From positions 1-5,470 of the forward strand of contig CAMLFX010000134.1 in NCBI GenBank assembly GCA_946479435.1: 5,470 nucleotides of DNA, written 5' to 3'. The stretch comes from an uncultured Sphingobacteriales bacterium (lineage in GTDB: Bacteria > Bacteroidota > Bacteroidia > Chitinophagales > Chitinophagaceae). Below, piece after piece: positions 1 to 5,017 of this stretch. Under the pieces are notes generated by a model. The model had not been told where the DNA came from, searched no databases, and worked only from the letters and a program-made list of their open reading frames with translations. Within the stretch, counting starts at the first letter, position 1; every line of letters starts with the position of its first letter. The translations under genes were made by a program, and so were the position numbers.

Positions 1-162
1 CACGGTTGAAACCACCCTGGCCGCCGCCTTGCTGACCACCACGGTTGAAACCACCCTGGCCGCCGCCTTGCTGACCACCACGGTTGAAACCACCTTGTTG
101 TCCACCGCCTTGCTGGCCACCACGATTGAAACCACCTTGTTGTCCACCGCCTTGTGGCTGAT
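1..162 (-). repeat. Tandem 39/42-bp repeat in infB coding a Gly/Gln/FNR unit
   Basis: Four adjacent units are visible. Positions 1-39 and 40-78 are identical, 79-120 is a 42-base variant with one extra codon, and about 121-162 is a diverged edge unit. Each encodes roughly GGQQGGGQ(Q)GGFNR, so unit boundaries give an RGG sequence. The reading frame stays open throughout and the array continues beyond the left edge. Identity of the two leftmost units indicates recent duplication or homogenisation. The encoded segment should be disordered and RNA-binding-like (inference from RGG-type composition). Confidence 0.95.
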
Positions 163-1165
163 TTGGATTAAAGGTTTCCGGCTTCTTTTGTACCGGTATG
201 CGCTTGCGGTTGCGCTTTTCTTTATCGGCTTTAGAGCTTTGCGGCTGAGAAACCGGCAATTCTATTCTGCCTATTATTTTCGGGCCCTCCAGTCTTGGCG
301 CCTTCATTTCAATATGTTCCGGCTTCACCTCTTCTTCAGGCACTGCAGGTGGCTGCGGTTGCTTTGCTATCGGCTTTTCGGCAGGTTTTGGTGCTTCGGG
401 CTTTTTTTCTTCTACTTTCGCAGCCTTTTTAGGGGTCTTAGGCTTCACCTCTTCAGCAGGGGTATCGGCAACCTTCGGCGCCTGGGCTTTAGGCGCTTCT
501 TCTTCAGCTTTCTTTTTAGCCGCACCTTTTTTAGGCCTGGATGACATGTTGATCTCGTCCAGGTTTATTTTACCTAATATATTAGGCCCTTCCAGTTTAG
601 GCGCTTTCGTGTCGATGCGTGTTTCTTCTGCTGCAGGCGCTTCTTTTTTAGCTTCAGGTGCGGGTGAAGGTGTTTCTTCAACCGGTGCTTCTTTAGCTTT
701 GGGAGTTTCCTTTTTAACAACCGGTGCTTCTTCAACGGGCGCCTGTACTACAGGCTCTTCTTTTTTCTTAGGTTCCTCTTTTGGTTGTTCAGGTTCCGCT
801 ATTTTCTCTTCCTTCTTCTTTTCAACCACAGGAGGGGCAACTGGCGCAGGCTCTTCCGCTTTTGGCGTTTCCGCTTTAGGCGTTTCGGCTTTAGGCGGTG
901 CTACTTCTTCTATTTCAATCTTCTTCAGGGTATCCATCATGGATCCCTTAGGCAAAGCTATCTCCTCGCTCTTGCGTTTGGCTGCTTTATCTTGCGCAAA
1001 CTCAGCCTGCAAGGCGTCGTACATTACCTCCGTGATCTTTGTGTTGGGGTTACTTGCATTAATATCAAAGCCTTTACCGGTAAGAAACTCCACAAGGGTG
1101 TCTTTACCTATATTAAATTCTTTGGCTGCTGCCAGTAACCTTGGTGTTTTTGTTGCTGTTGCCAT
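1..1165 (-). CDS. infB: Translation initiation factor IF-2, N-terminal part (3' end off the left edge)
   Basis: IF2 is the GTPase that places initiator tRNA on the 30S ribosomal subunit and promotes subunit joining. Only the first 388 codons are here; the G domain and later domains lie off the window, so the name rests on the N-terminus and on context. Residues about 6-55 (from TPRLLAAAKEFNIGKDTLVE) match the IF2_N fold. Residues about 60-335 form a Lys/Glu/Pro/Ala-rich linker. It contains PKAET-type pentad repeats (91-105) and two copies of a motif like APKLEGPNILGKI (188-200) and APRLEGPKIIGRI (289-301), as in Bacteroidota IF2 linkers. From residue 339 a Gly/Gln repeat with FNRGG begins. 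The ATG at 1165 is firm because an in-frame TGA lies 15 bases upstream. It is the third gene after rimP and nusA, 124 bases from nusA, the classical operon order. No Shine-Dalgarno site is seen. Confidence 0.95.
   Translation of the reverse strand, partial: MATATKTPRLLAAAKEFNIGKDTLVEFLTGKGFDINASNPNTKITEVMYDALQAEFAQDKAAKRKSEEIALPKGSMMDTLKKIEIEEVAPPKAETPKAETPKAEEPAPVAPPVVEKKKEEKIAEPEQPKEEPKKKEEPVVQAPVEEAPVVKKETPKAKEAPVEETPSPAPEAKKEAPAAEETRIDTKAPKLEGPNILGKINLDEINMSSRPKKGAAKKKAEEEAPKAQAPKVADTPAEEVKPKTPKKAAKVEEKKPEAPKPAEKPIAKQPQPPAVPEEEVKPEHIEMKAPRLEGPKIIGRIELPVSQPQSSKADKEKRNRKRIPVQKKPETFNPNQPQGGGQQGGFNRGGQQGGGQQGGFNRGGQQGGGQGGFNRGGQQGGGQGGFNR
851..895 (-). repeat. Three 15-bp tandem repeats in infB (PKAE[T/E] pentads)
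   Basis: Units 851-865, 866-880 and 881-895 differ at only a few positions and encode PKAET, PKAET and PKAEE in the charged IF2 linker. This is a short in-frame repeat that keeps the linker Lys/Glu/Pro-rich. It is probably a slippage-prone length variant with no separate function. Confidence 0.8.
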
Positions 1166-1249
1166 TCGTTTATTTACTCAAAAAATATTCGCTAAAGTTT
1201 TTCATTTAGCCTATAAACACATTATACAAACCTACACCATTTTGCTGAT

Positions 1250-1272
1250 AAAGCCTTTTGTACAAGGCCTTT
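1250..1272 (-). other. Weak hairpin in the nusA-infB spacer
   Basis: In the 124-base gap between nusA and infB the minus strand can pair AAAG-CCTT with AAGGCTTT across a six-base loop, with one bulged G. No T-run follows, so it is not a convincing terminator. It may act as a processing or pausing site, or be chance in AT-rich DNA. Nothing else recognisable lies in this gap. Confidence 0.2.
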
Positions 1273-1289
1273 ACCGTATTAAAAATGGC

Positions 1290-2546
1290 TTATCCCTGCT
1301 CTTCTTCATCGAATTCGGCCTGAAGAATACGCTGTACGTCTTTCACTGTTTCTTCTTCAAGGTCGGTACGACGCACCAGCTCTGCTACCGAAAGATTCAA
1401 TATACTTAATGCTGTATCGCAGCCTACTTTCTTGAATTCTTCTATCACCCATTCTTCAATTTCATCAGAGAATTCAGCAAGATCAATATCGTAGCCTACT
1501 TCTTCTTCCTGCACATCGCGGTACACATCTATACTATAACCCGTAAGCTCTTGTGCCAGCTTAATGTTAACGCCTTTTTTACCAATGGCCAGTGATACCT
1601 GGTCGGGTTCAAGATATACATCGGCATGATGATCTTCATTGTTCAGCTCCATACGGTTGATACGTGCCGGTGTAAGTGAACGCTGTATGATAAGTTGTGT
1701 ATTGGCGGTGTAGTTAATGATATCGATATTTTCGTTGCGCAACTCGCGAACGATGCCATGGATACGGCTACCTTTCATACCTACACATGCGCCTACAGGG
1801 TCTATACGGTCATCGTAGCTTTCTACGGCTACTTTGGCGCGTTCGCCGGGTTCGCGTACAATTTTCTTTACTACTATCAGGCCATCCATTATTTCAGGCA
1901 CCTCTATTTCCAGCAGTTTTTCAAGGAATGAAGGATGCGTACGGCTCAGGATGATAACCGGAGTATTGTTACGCATTTCTACTTTCTTAATAACCGCACG
2001 CACTGCTTCCCCTTTTTTGAAGAAGTCGGTAGGTATTTGTTCTGATTTGGGAAGGATGAGTTCGTTATTTTCATCATCCAAAAGAAGTATTTCTTTTTTC
2101 CATATCTGGTACACCTCACCGCTTATAATATCGCCCACACGGTCGGCATATTTTTTCAGCAGGTTGTTTTTCTTCAGATCGCCAATACGTGCAGCCAGTG
2201 TTTGCTTGGCAGCCAGTATAGCACGGCGGCCAAAATCGCGCACGTCCATTTCTTCATATACTTCTTCGCCTACGTTATAATCCGGTTCTATCTTAATAGC
2301 TTCTGAAAGCCCTATTTGCAGGTTATCATCTTCAATCATATCATCTTCCACAATTTCACGGCGACGGAAGATCTCCAGATCGCCCGTTTGGTCGTTCACG
2401 ATCACGTCGAAGTTTTCGTCGCTAGTATACTTTTTTCGTAGCAAGGTTTTGAAGACGTCTTCGATCACCTTCATCAGGGTTGGCCTGTCAATATTCTCGG
2501 CATCTTTAAACTCCTGAAACGAATCAATAAGATTGATACTTGCCAT
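1290..2546 (-). CDS. nusA: Transcription termination/antitermination factor NusA
   Basis: NusA binds RNA polymerase and nascent RNA and modulates pausing, intrinsic termination and antitermination. The 418-residue protein shows the family order. The N-terminal polymerase-binding domain spans about 1-130, starting MASINLIDSFQEFK and including ENIDRPTLMKVIEDVF. The S1 domain (about 135-203) ends in VIILSRTHPSFL. KH1 contains REPGERAKVAV and DPVGACVGMKGSRI (GxxG at 256-259). KH2 contains LAIGKKGVNIKLAQELTG (GxxG at 322-325). The tail (350-418) is acidic, has a helix-hairpin-helix-like segment (LNLSVAELVRRTDLEEETV), and ends in DEEEQG. The long AR1/AR2 tail of gammaproteobacterial NusA is absent, as I expect for this phylum. 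I chose the ATG at 2546 because the family N-terminus begins at MASINLI. A GTG at 2555 in the same frame would add three residues and lies 5 bases from a G-rich SD-like run, so it stays possible. Confidence 0.97.
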   Translation of the reverse strand: MASINLIDSFQEFKDAENIDRPTLMKVIEDVFKTLLRKKYTSDENFDVIVNDQTGDLEIFRRREIVEDDMIEDDNLQIGLSEAIKIEPDYNVGEEVYEEMDVRDFGRRAILAAKQTLAARIGDLKKNNLLKKYADRVGDIISGEVYQIWKKEILLLDDENNELILPKSEQIPTDFFKKGEAVRAVIKKVEMRNNTPVIILSRTHPSFLEKLLEIEVPEIMDGLIVVKKIVREPGERAKVAVESYDDRIDPVGACVGMKGSRIHGIVRELRNENIDIINYTANTQLIIQRSLTPARINRMELNNEDHHADVYLEPDQVSLAIGKKGVNIKLAQELTGYSIDVYRDVQEEEVGYDIDLAEFSDEIEEWVIEEFKKVGCDTALSILNLSVAELVRRTDLEEETVKDVQRILQAEFDEEEQG

Positions 2547-2561
2547 AATGCTCACTTTTGC

Positions 2562-2579
2562 CCCCTTGCTGTAAAGGGG
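2562..2579 (-). promoter_or_regulatory. Hairpin in the rimP-nusA gap covering the SD-like run of nusA
   Basis: On the minus strand CCCCTT, loop TACAGC and AAGGGG form a perfect 6-bp stem with a 6-base loop, filling most of the 41 bases between the rimP stop and the nusA ATG. The 3' arm is part of AAGGGGG (2561-2567), the only purine-rich SD-like run before nusA. If it folds in the mRNA, it would hide that run until a ribosome finishing rimP or another factor opens it. The structure is visible directly; the role is inference. Confidence 0.5.
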
Positions 2580-2587
2580 ATTTTAAA

Positions 2588-3049
2588 TTAAAATTTTATT
2601 TGTACTACTGTTTTTTTTATGCTTGCCAATGGTATCTCTACCAATGATATTTCCTTTTTTTTGCCTTGCGTTACTTCCAGCACCAGCTTTTCTTCATCGG
2701 CCTCTTTTAGCGTGCCTAATACTTCAGGGGCAGTTTCATCCTGCATGGTAACCAATACTTCGCGGCCTATATTCTTATTATACTGGCGTGGTTGCAGTAG
2801 CGGTTCATCGACCCCGGGGCTGGATACTTCTAAAGAAAAATCGCCGTCGGGGAACATGCCCGACTCTTCTATAAGCACGCGCAGCTTGCGGTTTACCCCG
2901 GCACTTTTACTTATTGATAGCCCTTCATCTGCATCCAGATACAGCTTTACATTGTTTGTAGGCTTTATCTTAATATTTACAATAAATATATCCGTACCCT
3001 CTAAAAGAGGTTCGGTCATTTGTCTTATTTGCTCCAATACTTCACTCAT
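2588..3049 (-). CDS. rimP: Ribosome maturation factor RimP
   Basis: RimP is a cytoplasmic factor for 30S ribosomal subunit maturation. The 153-residue length is normal for the family. The N-terminal alpha/beta domain spans about 1-85, with the core VKLYLDADEGLSISKSAGVN (34-53) and the signature DFSLEVSSPGVDEPLLQPRQY (70-90), equivalent to the usual LEVSSPG-x-x-RPL. Here the Arg before PL is Glu. The C-terminal SH3-like barrel (about 93-153) runs from GREVLVTMQD through LGTLKEADEEKLVLEV to IPLASIKKTVVQIKF. It is the first gene of the rimP-nusA-infB operon, the conserved bacterial order linking ribosome assembly, transcription elongation and translation initiation. Its ATG is 12 bases downstream of the foot of a terminator-like leader hairpin, and no SD site is visible. 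Confidence 0.96.
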   Translation of the reverse strand: MSEVLEQIRQMTEPLLEGTDIFIVNIKIKPTNNVKLYLDADEGLSISKSAGVNRKLRVLIEESGMFPDGDFSLEVSSPGVDEPLLQPRQYNKNIGREVLVTMQDETAPEVLGTLKEADEEKLVLEVTQGKKKEISLVEIPLASIKKTVVQIKF

Positions 3050-3053
3050 GGGT

Positions 3054-3082
3054 AAAAAACAAGGGGACTATTATGTCCCCTT
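3054..3082 (-). terminator. Terminator-like hairpin in the rimP leader (possible attenuator)
   Basis: On the minus strand AAGGGGAC (3082-3075) pairs perfectly with GTCCCCTT (3068-3061) around a 6-base loop, followed by G and six T (3059-3054). This is the form of an intrinsic terminator. It lies between the predicted operon promoter and the rimP start codon. The upstream neighbour is divergent, so no other gene is ended here. The simplest reading is a leader attenuator, which is inference. A structural or 5'-stability role is the alternative. Confidence 0.6.
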
Positions 3083-3102
3083 CAATTAGTTATTTCCGGA
3101 TG

Positions 3103-3134
3103 CAAACTTACATAATTAGCTATATATAGCCAAA
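3103..3134 (-). promoter_or_regulatory. Bacteroidota-type promoter of the rimP-nusA-infB operon
   Basis: On the minus strand the -33 box TTTG (3134-3131) is followed by exactly 20 bases and then the -7 box TAAGTTTG (3110-3103). Both boxes match the known Bacteroidota primary-sigma consensus TTTG-N19-21-TAnnTTTG without mismatch. Transcription would start near 3097, giving a leader of about 48 bases that contains the terminator-like hairpin. Confidence 0.75.
3119..3130. promoter_or_regulatory. 12-bp perfect palindrome in the operon promoter spacer
   Basis: GCTATATATAGC is perfectly self-complementary and lies in the spacer between the -33 and -7 boxes of the rimP promoter, directly against the -33 box. 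This is where a repressor dimer could block polymerase, but AT-alternating palindromes also arise easily by chance in AT-rich DNA. No regulator is known from the sequence. Confidence 0.35.
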
Positions 3135-3183
3135 AAATAGGTACAATTATATTTTCCTTAACTGCTGCAAGGTGCAGGTTTAG

Positions 3184-3191
3184 TAACTTTG
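3184..3191 (+). promoter_or_regulatory. Candidate -7 box for the DUF4834-type gene
   Basis: TAACTTTG matches TAnnTTTG exactly and ends 6 bases before the ATG at 3198, so the transcript would be nearly leaderless. No good TTTG box is seen about 20 bases upstream. The call rests on one box only. Confidence 0.35.
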
Positions 3192-3197
3192 ATAATC

Positions 3198-3428
3198 ATG
3201 ATATTAAGAATCATACTTTGGTCTATCGTCCTGATATTTATTTTCAGGTTTATTATACGTTTTTTATTCCCCATTTTACAAATGACGAAAATGGCGAATG
3301 AACGCATGCAGCAAATGCAAAAACAAATGAACGATATGCAGCAAAAGACTGAAACCCAAGCCCAACAGGCTAAGGCCAGGCCACGCGTTGCTGATAACGA
3401 CTATATTGACTACGAAGAGATAAAATAA
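3198..3428 (+). CDS. Small membrane protein, DUF4834-like
   Basis: This 76-residue protein has one strongly hydrophobic N-terminal helix (residues about 2-27, ILRIILWSIVLIFIFRFIIR onward). A Met/Gln/Lys-rich amphipathic stretch follows (about 30-60, likely coiled helix), and the conserved-looking acidic end is DNDYIDYEEIK. A single anchor followed by a tail ending in D-Y-I-D-(F/Y)-E-E is what I recall of the Bacteroidota DUF4834 family, whose function is unknown. I use the ATG at 3198 because the hydrophobic helix begins there; a TTG at 3189 would add only MII. It is divergent from rimP and ends directly against the convergent phosphatase gene. The tail is probably cytoplasmic, given charge on both sides of the helix, but this is uncertain. 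Confidence 0.8.
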   Translation: MILRIILWSIVLIFIFRFIIRFLFPILQMTKMANERMQQMQKQMNDMQQKTETQAQQAKARPRVADNDYIDYEEIK

Positions 3429-4061
3429 CTATTTATTCTGCGGCAGGAAGATATTGTCTTCGATAGTCATTCCCTTTTCTAAATATATTGTTTGGATGCC
3501 CAGCGATGCAGCCCCTTCTATATGCTGCTGGCTATCATCTATAAATAAAGTTTCTGCTGGTTTGAATCCTGTATCGTCCAGTATACGCTGAAATATTGCA
3601 GTATCCGGTTTACGCATGCCTACACGGTGCGAAAGGTAAACTTTATCGAAAAACACGCCTATGTTGGGTATACCGTGGCTTTGGTGCAATATTTTATTAA
3701 AAGCTTCTTCATGTATATCGTTGGTATTGCTAAGCAGTATCAGATCGTAATGCAGGCGTAGCTGCTGTAATATTTGCAGCCTGCGTACGGGGAAATCGAG
3801 CAGCATGGCATTCCAGGCATTGTAAACCTGCTCTTCTGTAAATGTTTTGCCTGATACTTCCTGTATTGCAGTCACGAAACCGCTACGCTCCATCCGGCCT
3901 GTCTCCAGATCGTCGAACAAGGTGGTTTGCTTTAGCTGTGAATATAGCTCGTTGAAATTGTGGAGCCCTAATTCTATAAATGCCTTTTCGGTGAGGTTAT
4001 AATCGAGATTGATCAATACGCCGCCTAGATCGAAAATAATGTGCCTGATGCCCTTAATCAT
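3429..4061 (-). CDS. HAD-superfamily hydrolase (subfamily IA, YihX-like phosphatase)
   Basis: This is a probable cytoplasmic Mg-dependent phosphatase of 210 residues. Motif I is HIIFDLGGVLINLD, with nucleophile Asp11; the usual second Asp is Gly13, as in the DxG/DxN group that includes glucose-1-phosphatase YihX. A helical C1 cap follows at about 17-95. Motif II is LILLSNTND (Ser111), motif III is RVGMRKPD (Lys151), and motif IV is TLFIDDSQQHIEGA (Asp175, Asp176). All catalytic motifs are present, so it should be active, but the substrate cannot be read from the sequence; sugar phosphates are typical of the group. The frame is open back to 4145, but the homologous region begins at MIKGIRHIIFD, so the ATG at 4061 is chosen. 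Its TAG abuts the stop of the convergent small gene with no base between. It is divergent from the tRNA gene. Confidence 0.88.
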   Translation of the reverse strand: MIKGIRHIIFDLGGVLINLDYNLTEKAFIELGLHNFNELYSQLKQTTLFDDLETGRMERSGFVTAIQEVSGKTFTEEQVYNAWNAMLLDFPVRRLQILQQLRLHYDLILLSNTNDIHEEAFNKILHQSHGIPNIGVFFDKVYLSHRVGMRKPDTAIFQRILDDTGFKPAETLFIDDSQQHIEGAASLGIQTIYLEKGMTIEDNIFLPQNK

Positions 4062-4107
4062 GTTACAAAAATAAACTTGTAAAATGATTTTCCTTTTTTC
4101 AGGAAAA

Positions 4108-4136
4108 CAAATACATTTGCAATCCAATTTTGGCAA
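4108..4136 (-). promoter_or_regulatory. Candidate promoter of the HAD hydrolase gene
   Basis: On the minus strand TTG (4136-4134) is followed by 18 bases and TGTATTTG (4115-4108), one mismatch from TAnnTTTG and slightly short-spaced. The start would be near 4102, giving a leader of about 40 bases. A second exact -7-like box, TATTTTTG (4073-4066), lies right before the ATG but has no -33 partner. Either could be used. Confidence 0.3.
4112..4119 (+). promoter_or_regulatory. Candidate -7 box for the tRNA gene
   Basis: TACATTTG matches TAnnTTTG exactly and lies 27 bases before the mature tRNA 5' end, leaving a short 5' leader for RNase P to remove. Twenty bases upstream is TTTT (4088-4091), an imperfect TTTG. 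The box overlaps the opposite-strand -7 candidate of the HAD gene. Confidence 0.4.
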
Positions 4137-4146
4137 TCGCGCCAAG

Positions 4147-4220
4147 GGTCCTATAGCTCAGCTGGTTAGAGCACCTGACTCATAATCAGGGGGTCCTAGG
4201 TTCAAGTCCTAGTGGGACCA
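4147..4220 (+). tRNA. tRNA, anticodon CAT (probably tRNA-Ile2; may be annotated tRNA-Met)
   Basis: A full 74-base cloverleaf is present. The acceptor GGTCCTA pairs with TGGGACC (one T-G wobble) and the discriminator is A4220. The D stem is GCTC/GAGC. The anticodon stem CCTGA/TCAGG holds the loop CTCATAA with CAT at 4181-4183. A 5-base variable loop is followed by T stem CTAGG/CCTAG with loop TTCAAGT. CCA is not encoded. It is not the initiator: G1-C72 is paired and the three G-C pairs below the anticodon loop are missing. Pairs C4-G69 and C5-G68 match the acceptor determinants known for the lysidine synthetase TilS, so I favour the minor isoleucine tRNA reading AUA over elongator Met. Confidence 0.95.
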
Positions 4221-4225
4221 CTTAT

Positions 4226-4271
4226 AAAAAAGCCTTCAATTAGCTAATATAGCGAGTTTGAAGGCTTTTTT
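4226..4271 (+). terminator. Intrinsic terminator after the tRNA gene
   Basis: AAAAAAGCCTTCAA (4226-4239) pairs with TTGAAGGCTTTTTT (4258-4271). The core is an 8-bp GCCTTCAA/TTGAAGGC stem flanked by six A and six T. The 18-base loop can itself form a small GCTA/TAGC stem. It starts 5 bases after the tRNA. With A-tract and T-tract on opposite sides it could stop transcription in both directions, although only the tRNA needs it here. Confidence 0.88.
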
Positions 4272-4350
4272 CATTCAAGCATCAGTGCCGTATTGACTTT
4301 AAAACACACTAATATTTCGTAACTTAAGGATTGACCAAAGCTGAAATGCT

Positions 4351-5016
4351 ATGAGATGGGCCTACCATATAAAATACAAGATCAAGACAGTATGCTTCCT
4401 TACCGGGATGATACTGACCATACTCTTAAGCAACCTTTCTGAAAGGAGCAGTTTTACTCGCCTTGACCGGTCCGTTACTACTATGATGAATGATCGTCTT
4501 TTGCCGGCTACATATCTATATGGTATAAGCAACGATCTCCATCAGAAGAGACTTATTCAAGTAAACAGTCATGAACTGTCTAGGCAGGAGAAAGTAAGCC
4601 TGATCAAAAAACATGATGCAAGCATACAAGGTTTGATCGCAAAATATGAAGGAACTGTCTTAACCAAAGAGGAGAAAAAAAGATGGTTGGTTCTGAAGAA
4701 GGACCTTGCAGCCTATAATGATCTTGAGGCGCCTAATGTGAATGGTAAATACGATATTCAGTTCACCGCCAGTGAAAATGCTAAATTGAATGAACAGTTC
4801 GCGGTATTGACAAGTGATCTTGACGCCCTTATTAATATACAAGTTGGTGTAGGTAACCACGTGCGAAAGACGAGCACTTCGATCGTCAACCATACGACCC
4901 TCTTGTCTTATCTTGAATCCGTTGTACTTATTGTGCTCGCATTATTCACCCTAATTCTTCTGAGTGTGTCTGATAATGCAATTTTTAGGCAGAAACAGGA
5001 CCAGGCATTAAATTGA
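4351..5016 (+). CDS. Stand-alone MCP-type four-helix-bundle membrane protein
   Basis: The protein has 221 residues. TM1 lies at about 12-29 (KTVCFLTGMILTILLSNL) and TM2 at about 187-207 (ESVVLIVLALFTLILLSV). They enclose a helical extracytoplasmic region of some 155 residues, resembling the ligand-binding bundle of chemoreceptors (4HB_MCP). Typical stretches are NDRLLPATYLYGISNDLHQK (47-66), TKEEKKRWLVLKKDLAAYND (105-124) and LNEQFAVLTSDLDALINIQV (146-165). After TM2 only about 14 residues remain (SDNAIFRQKQDQAL), so there is no HAMP, methyl-accepting, kinase or cyclase domain, and none follows in frame. Similar output-less proteins exist in Bacteroidota as far as I recall; their role is unknown and a partner protein is a guess. 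The ATG at 4351 is followed at once by basic residues and TM1. A two-codon ATG-CTA-TGA overlaps the start. No convincing promoter was found in 4272-4350. Confidence 0.82.
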   Translation: MRWAYHIKYKIKTVCFLTGMILTILLSNLSERSSFTRLDRSVTTMMNDRLLPATYLYGISNDLHQKRLIQVNSHELSRQEKVSLIKKHDASIQGLIAKYEGTVLTKEEKKRWLVLKKDLAAYNDLEAPNVNGKYDIQFTASENAKLNEQFAVLTSDLDALINIQVGVGNHVRKTSTSIVNHTTLLSYLESVVLIVLALFTLILLSVSDNAIFRQKQDQALN

Positions 5017-5017
5017 T

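Noticed and set aside
1..162. Repeat array as a possible CRISPR
   Set aside because: Units are directly adjacent with no unique spacers, stay in the infB reading frame and encode a regular peptide repeat.
29..1409. Long open frames on the plus strand (29-544, 546-1409, 785-1138) across the infB region
   Set aside because: They are antisense to the Lys/Glu/Pro/Ala/Gly-rich IF2 linker. That composition gives few stops on the opposite strand and low-complexity Ser/Phe/Gly/Arg translations with no domain. The frame 546-1409 also runs across the nusA-infB gap into nusA.
2544..2555. GTG start for nusA at 2555
   Set aside because: It is in frame and near an SD-like run, but the family N-terminus starts at MASINLI and Bacteroidota rely little on SD sites. 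It is kept only as an alternative.
1695..3089. Plus-strand frames 1695-1931, 1834-2280 and 2619-3089
   Set aside because: They are antisense to nusA and rimP, whose protein families are unmistakable, and carry no recognisable motifs.
4088..4107. TTTTCCT/AGGAAAA inverted repeat in the HAD leader
   Set aside because: It is a short AT-rich stem of oligo-T and oligo-A, expected by chance in such sequence, and nothing ties it to a function.
4062..4145. Extended N-terminus for the HAD gene from 4145
   Set aside because: The extra 28 residues are Cys/Lys-rich without family similarity. They would cover the promoter candidates and reach almost to the tRNA 5' end. The ATG at 4061 lies 10 codons before the catalytic Asp, as usual.
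4147..4220. CAT tRNA as a counterpart of metY, which precedes rimP-nusA in E. coli
   Set aside because: Here the tRNA is on the opposite strand, about 1.1 kb away with two genes between, and it lacks initiator features.
4293..4327. Possible promoter for the four-helix-bundle gene (TTGAC followed by AATATTTCG or TAACTTAA)
   Set aside because: Each -7 candidate has two or more mismatches and the spacing does not fit the pattern seen elsewhere in the window.
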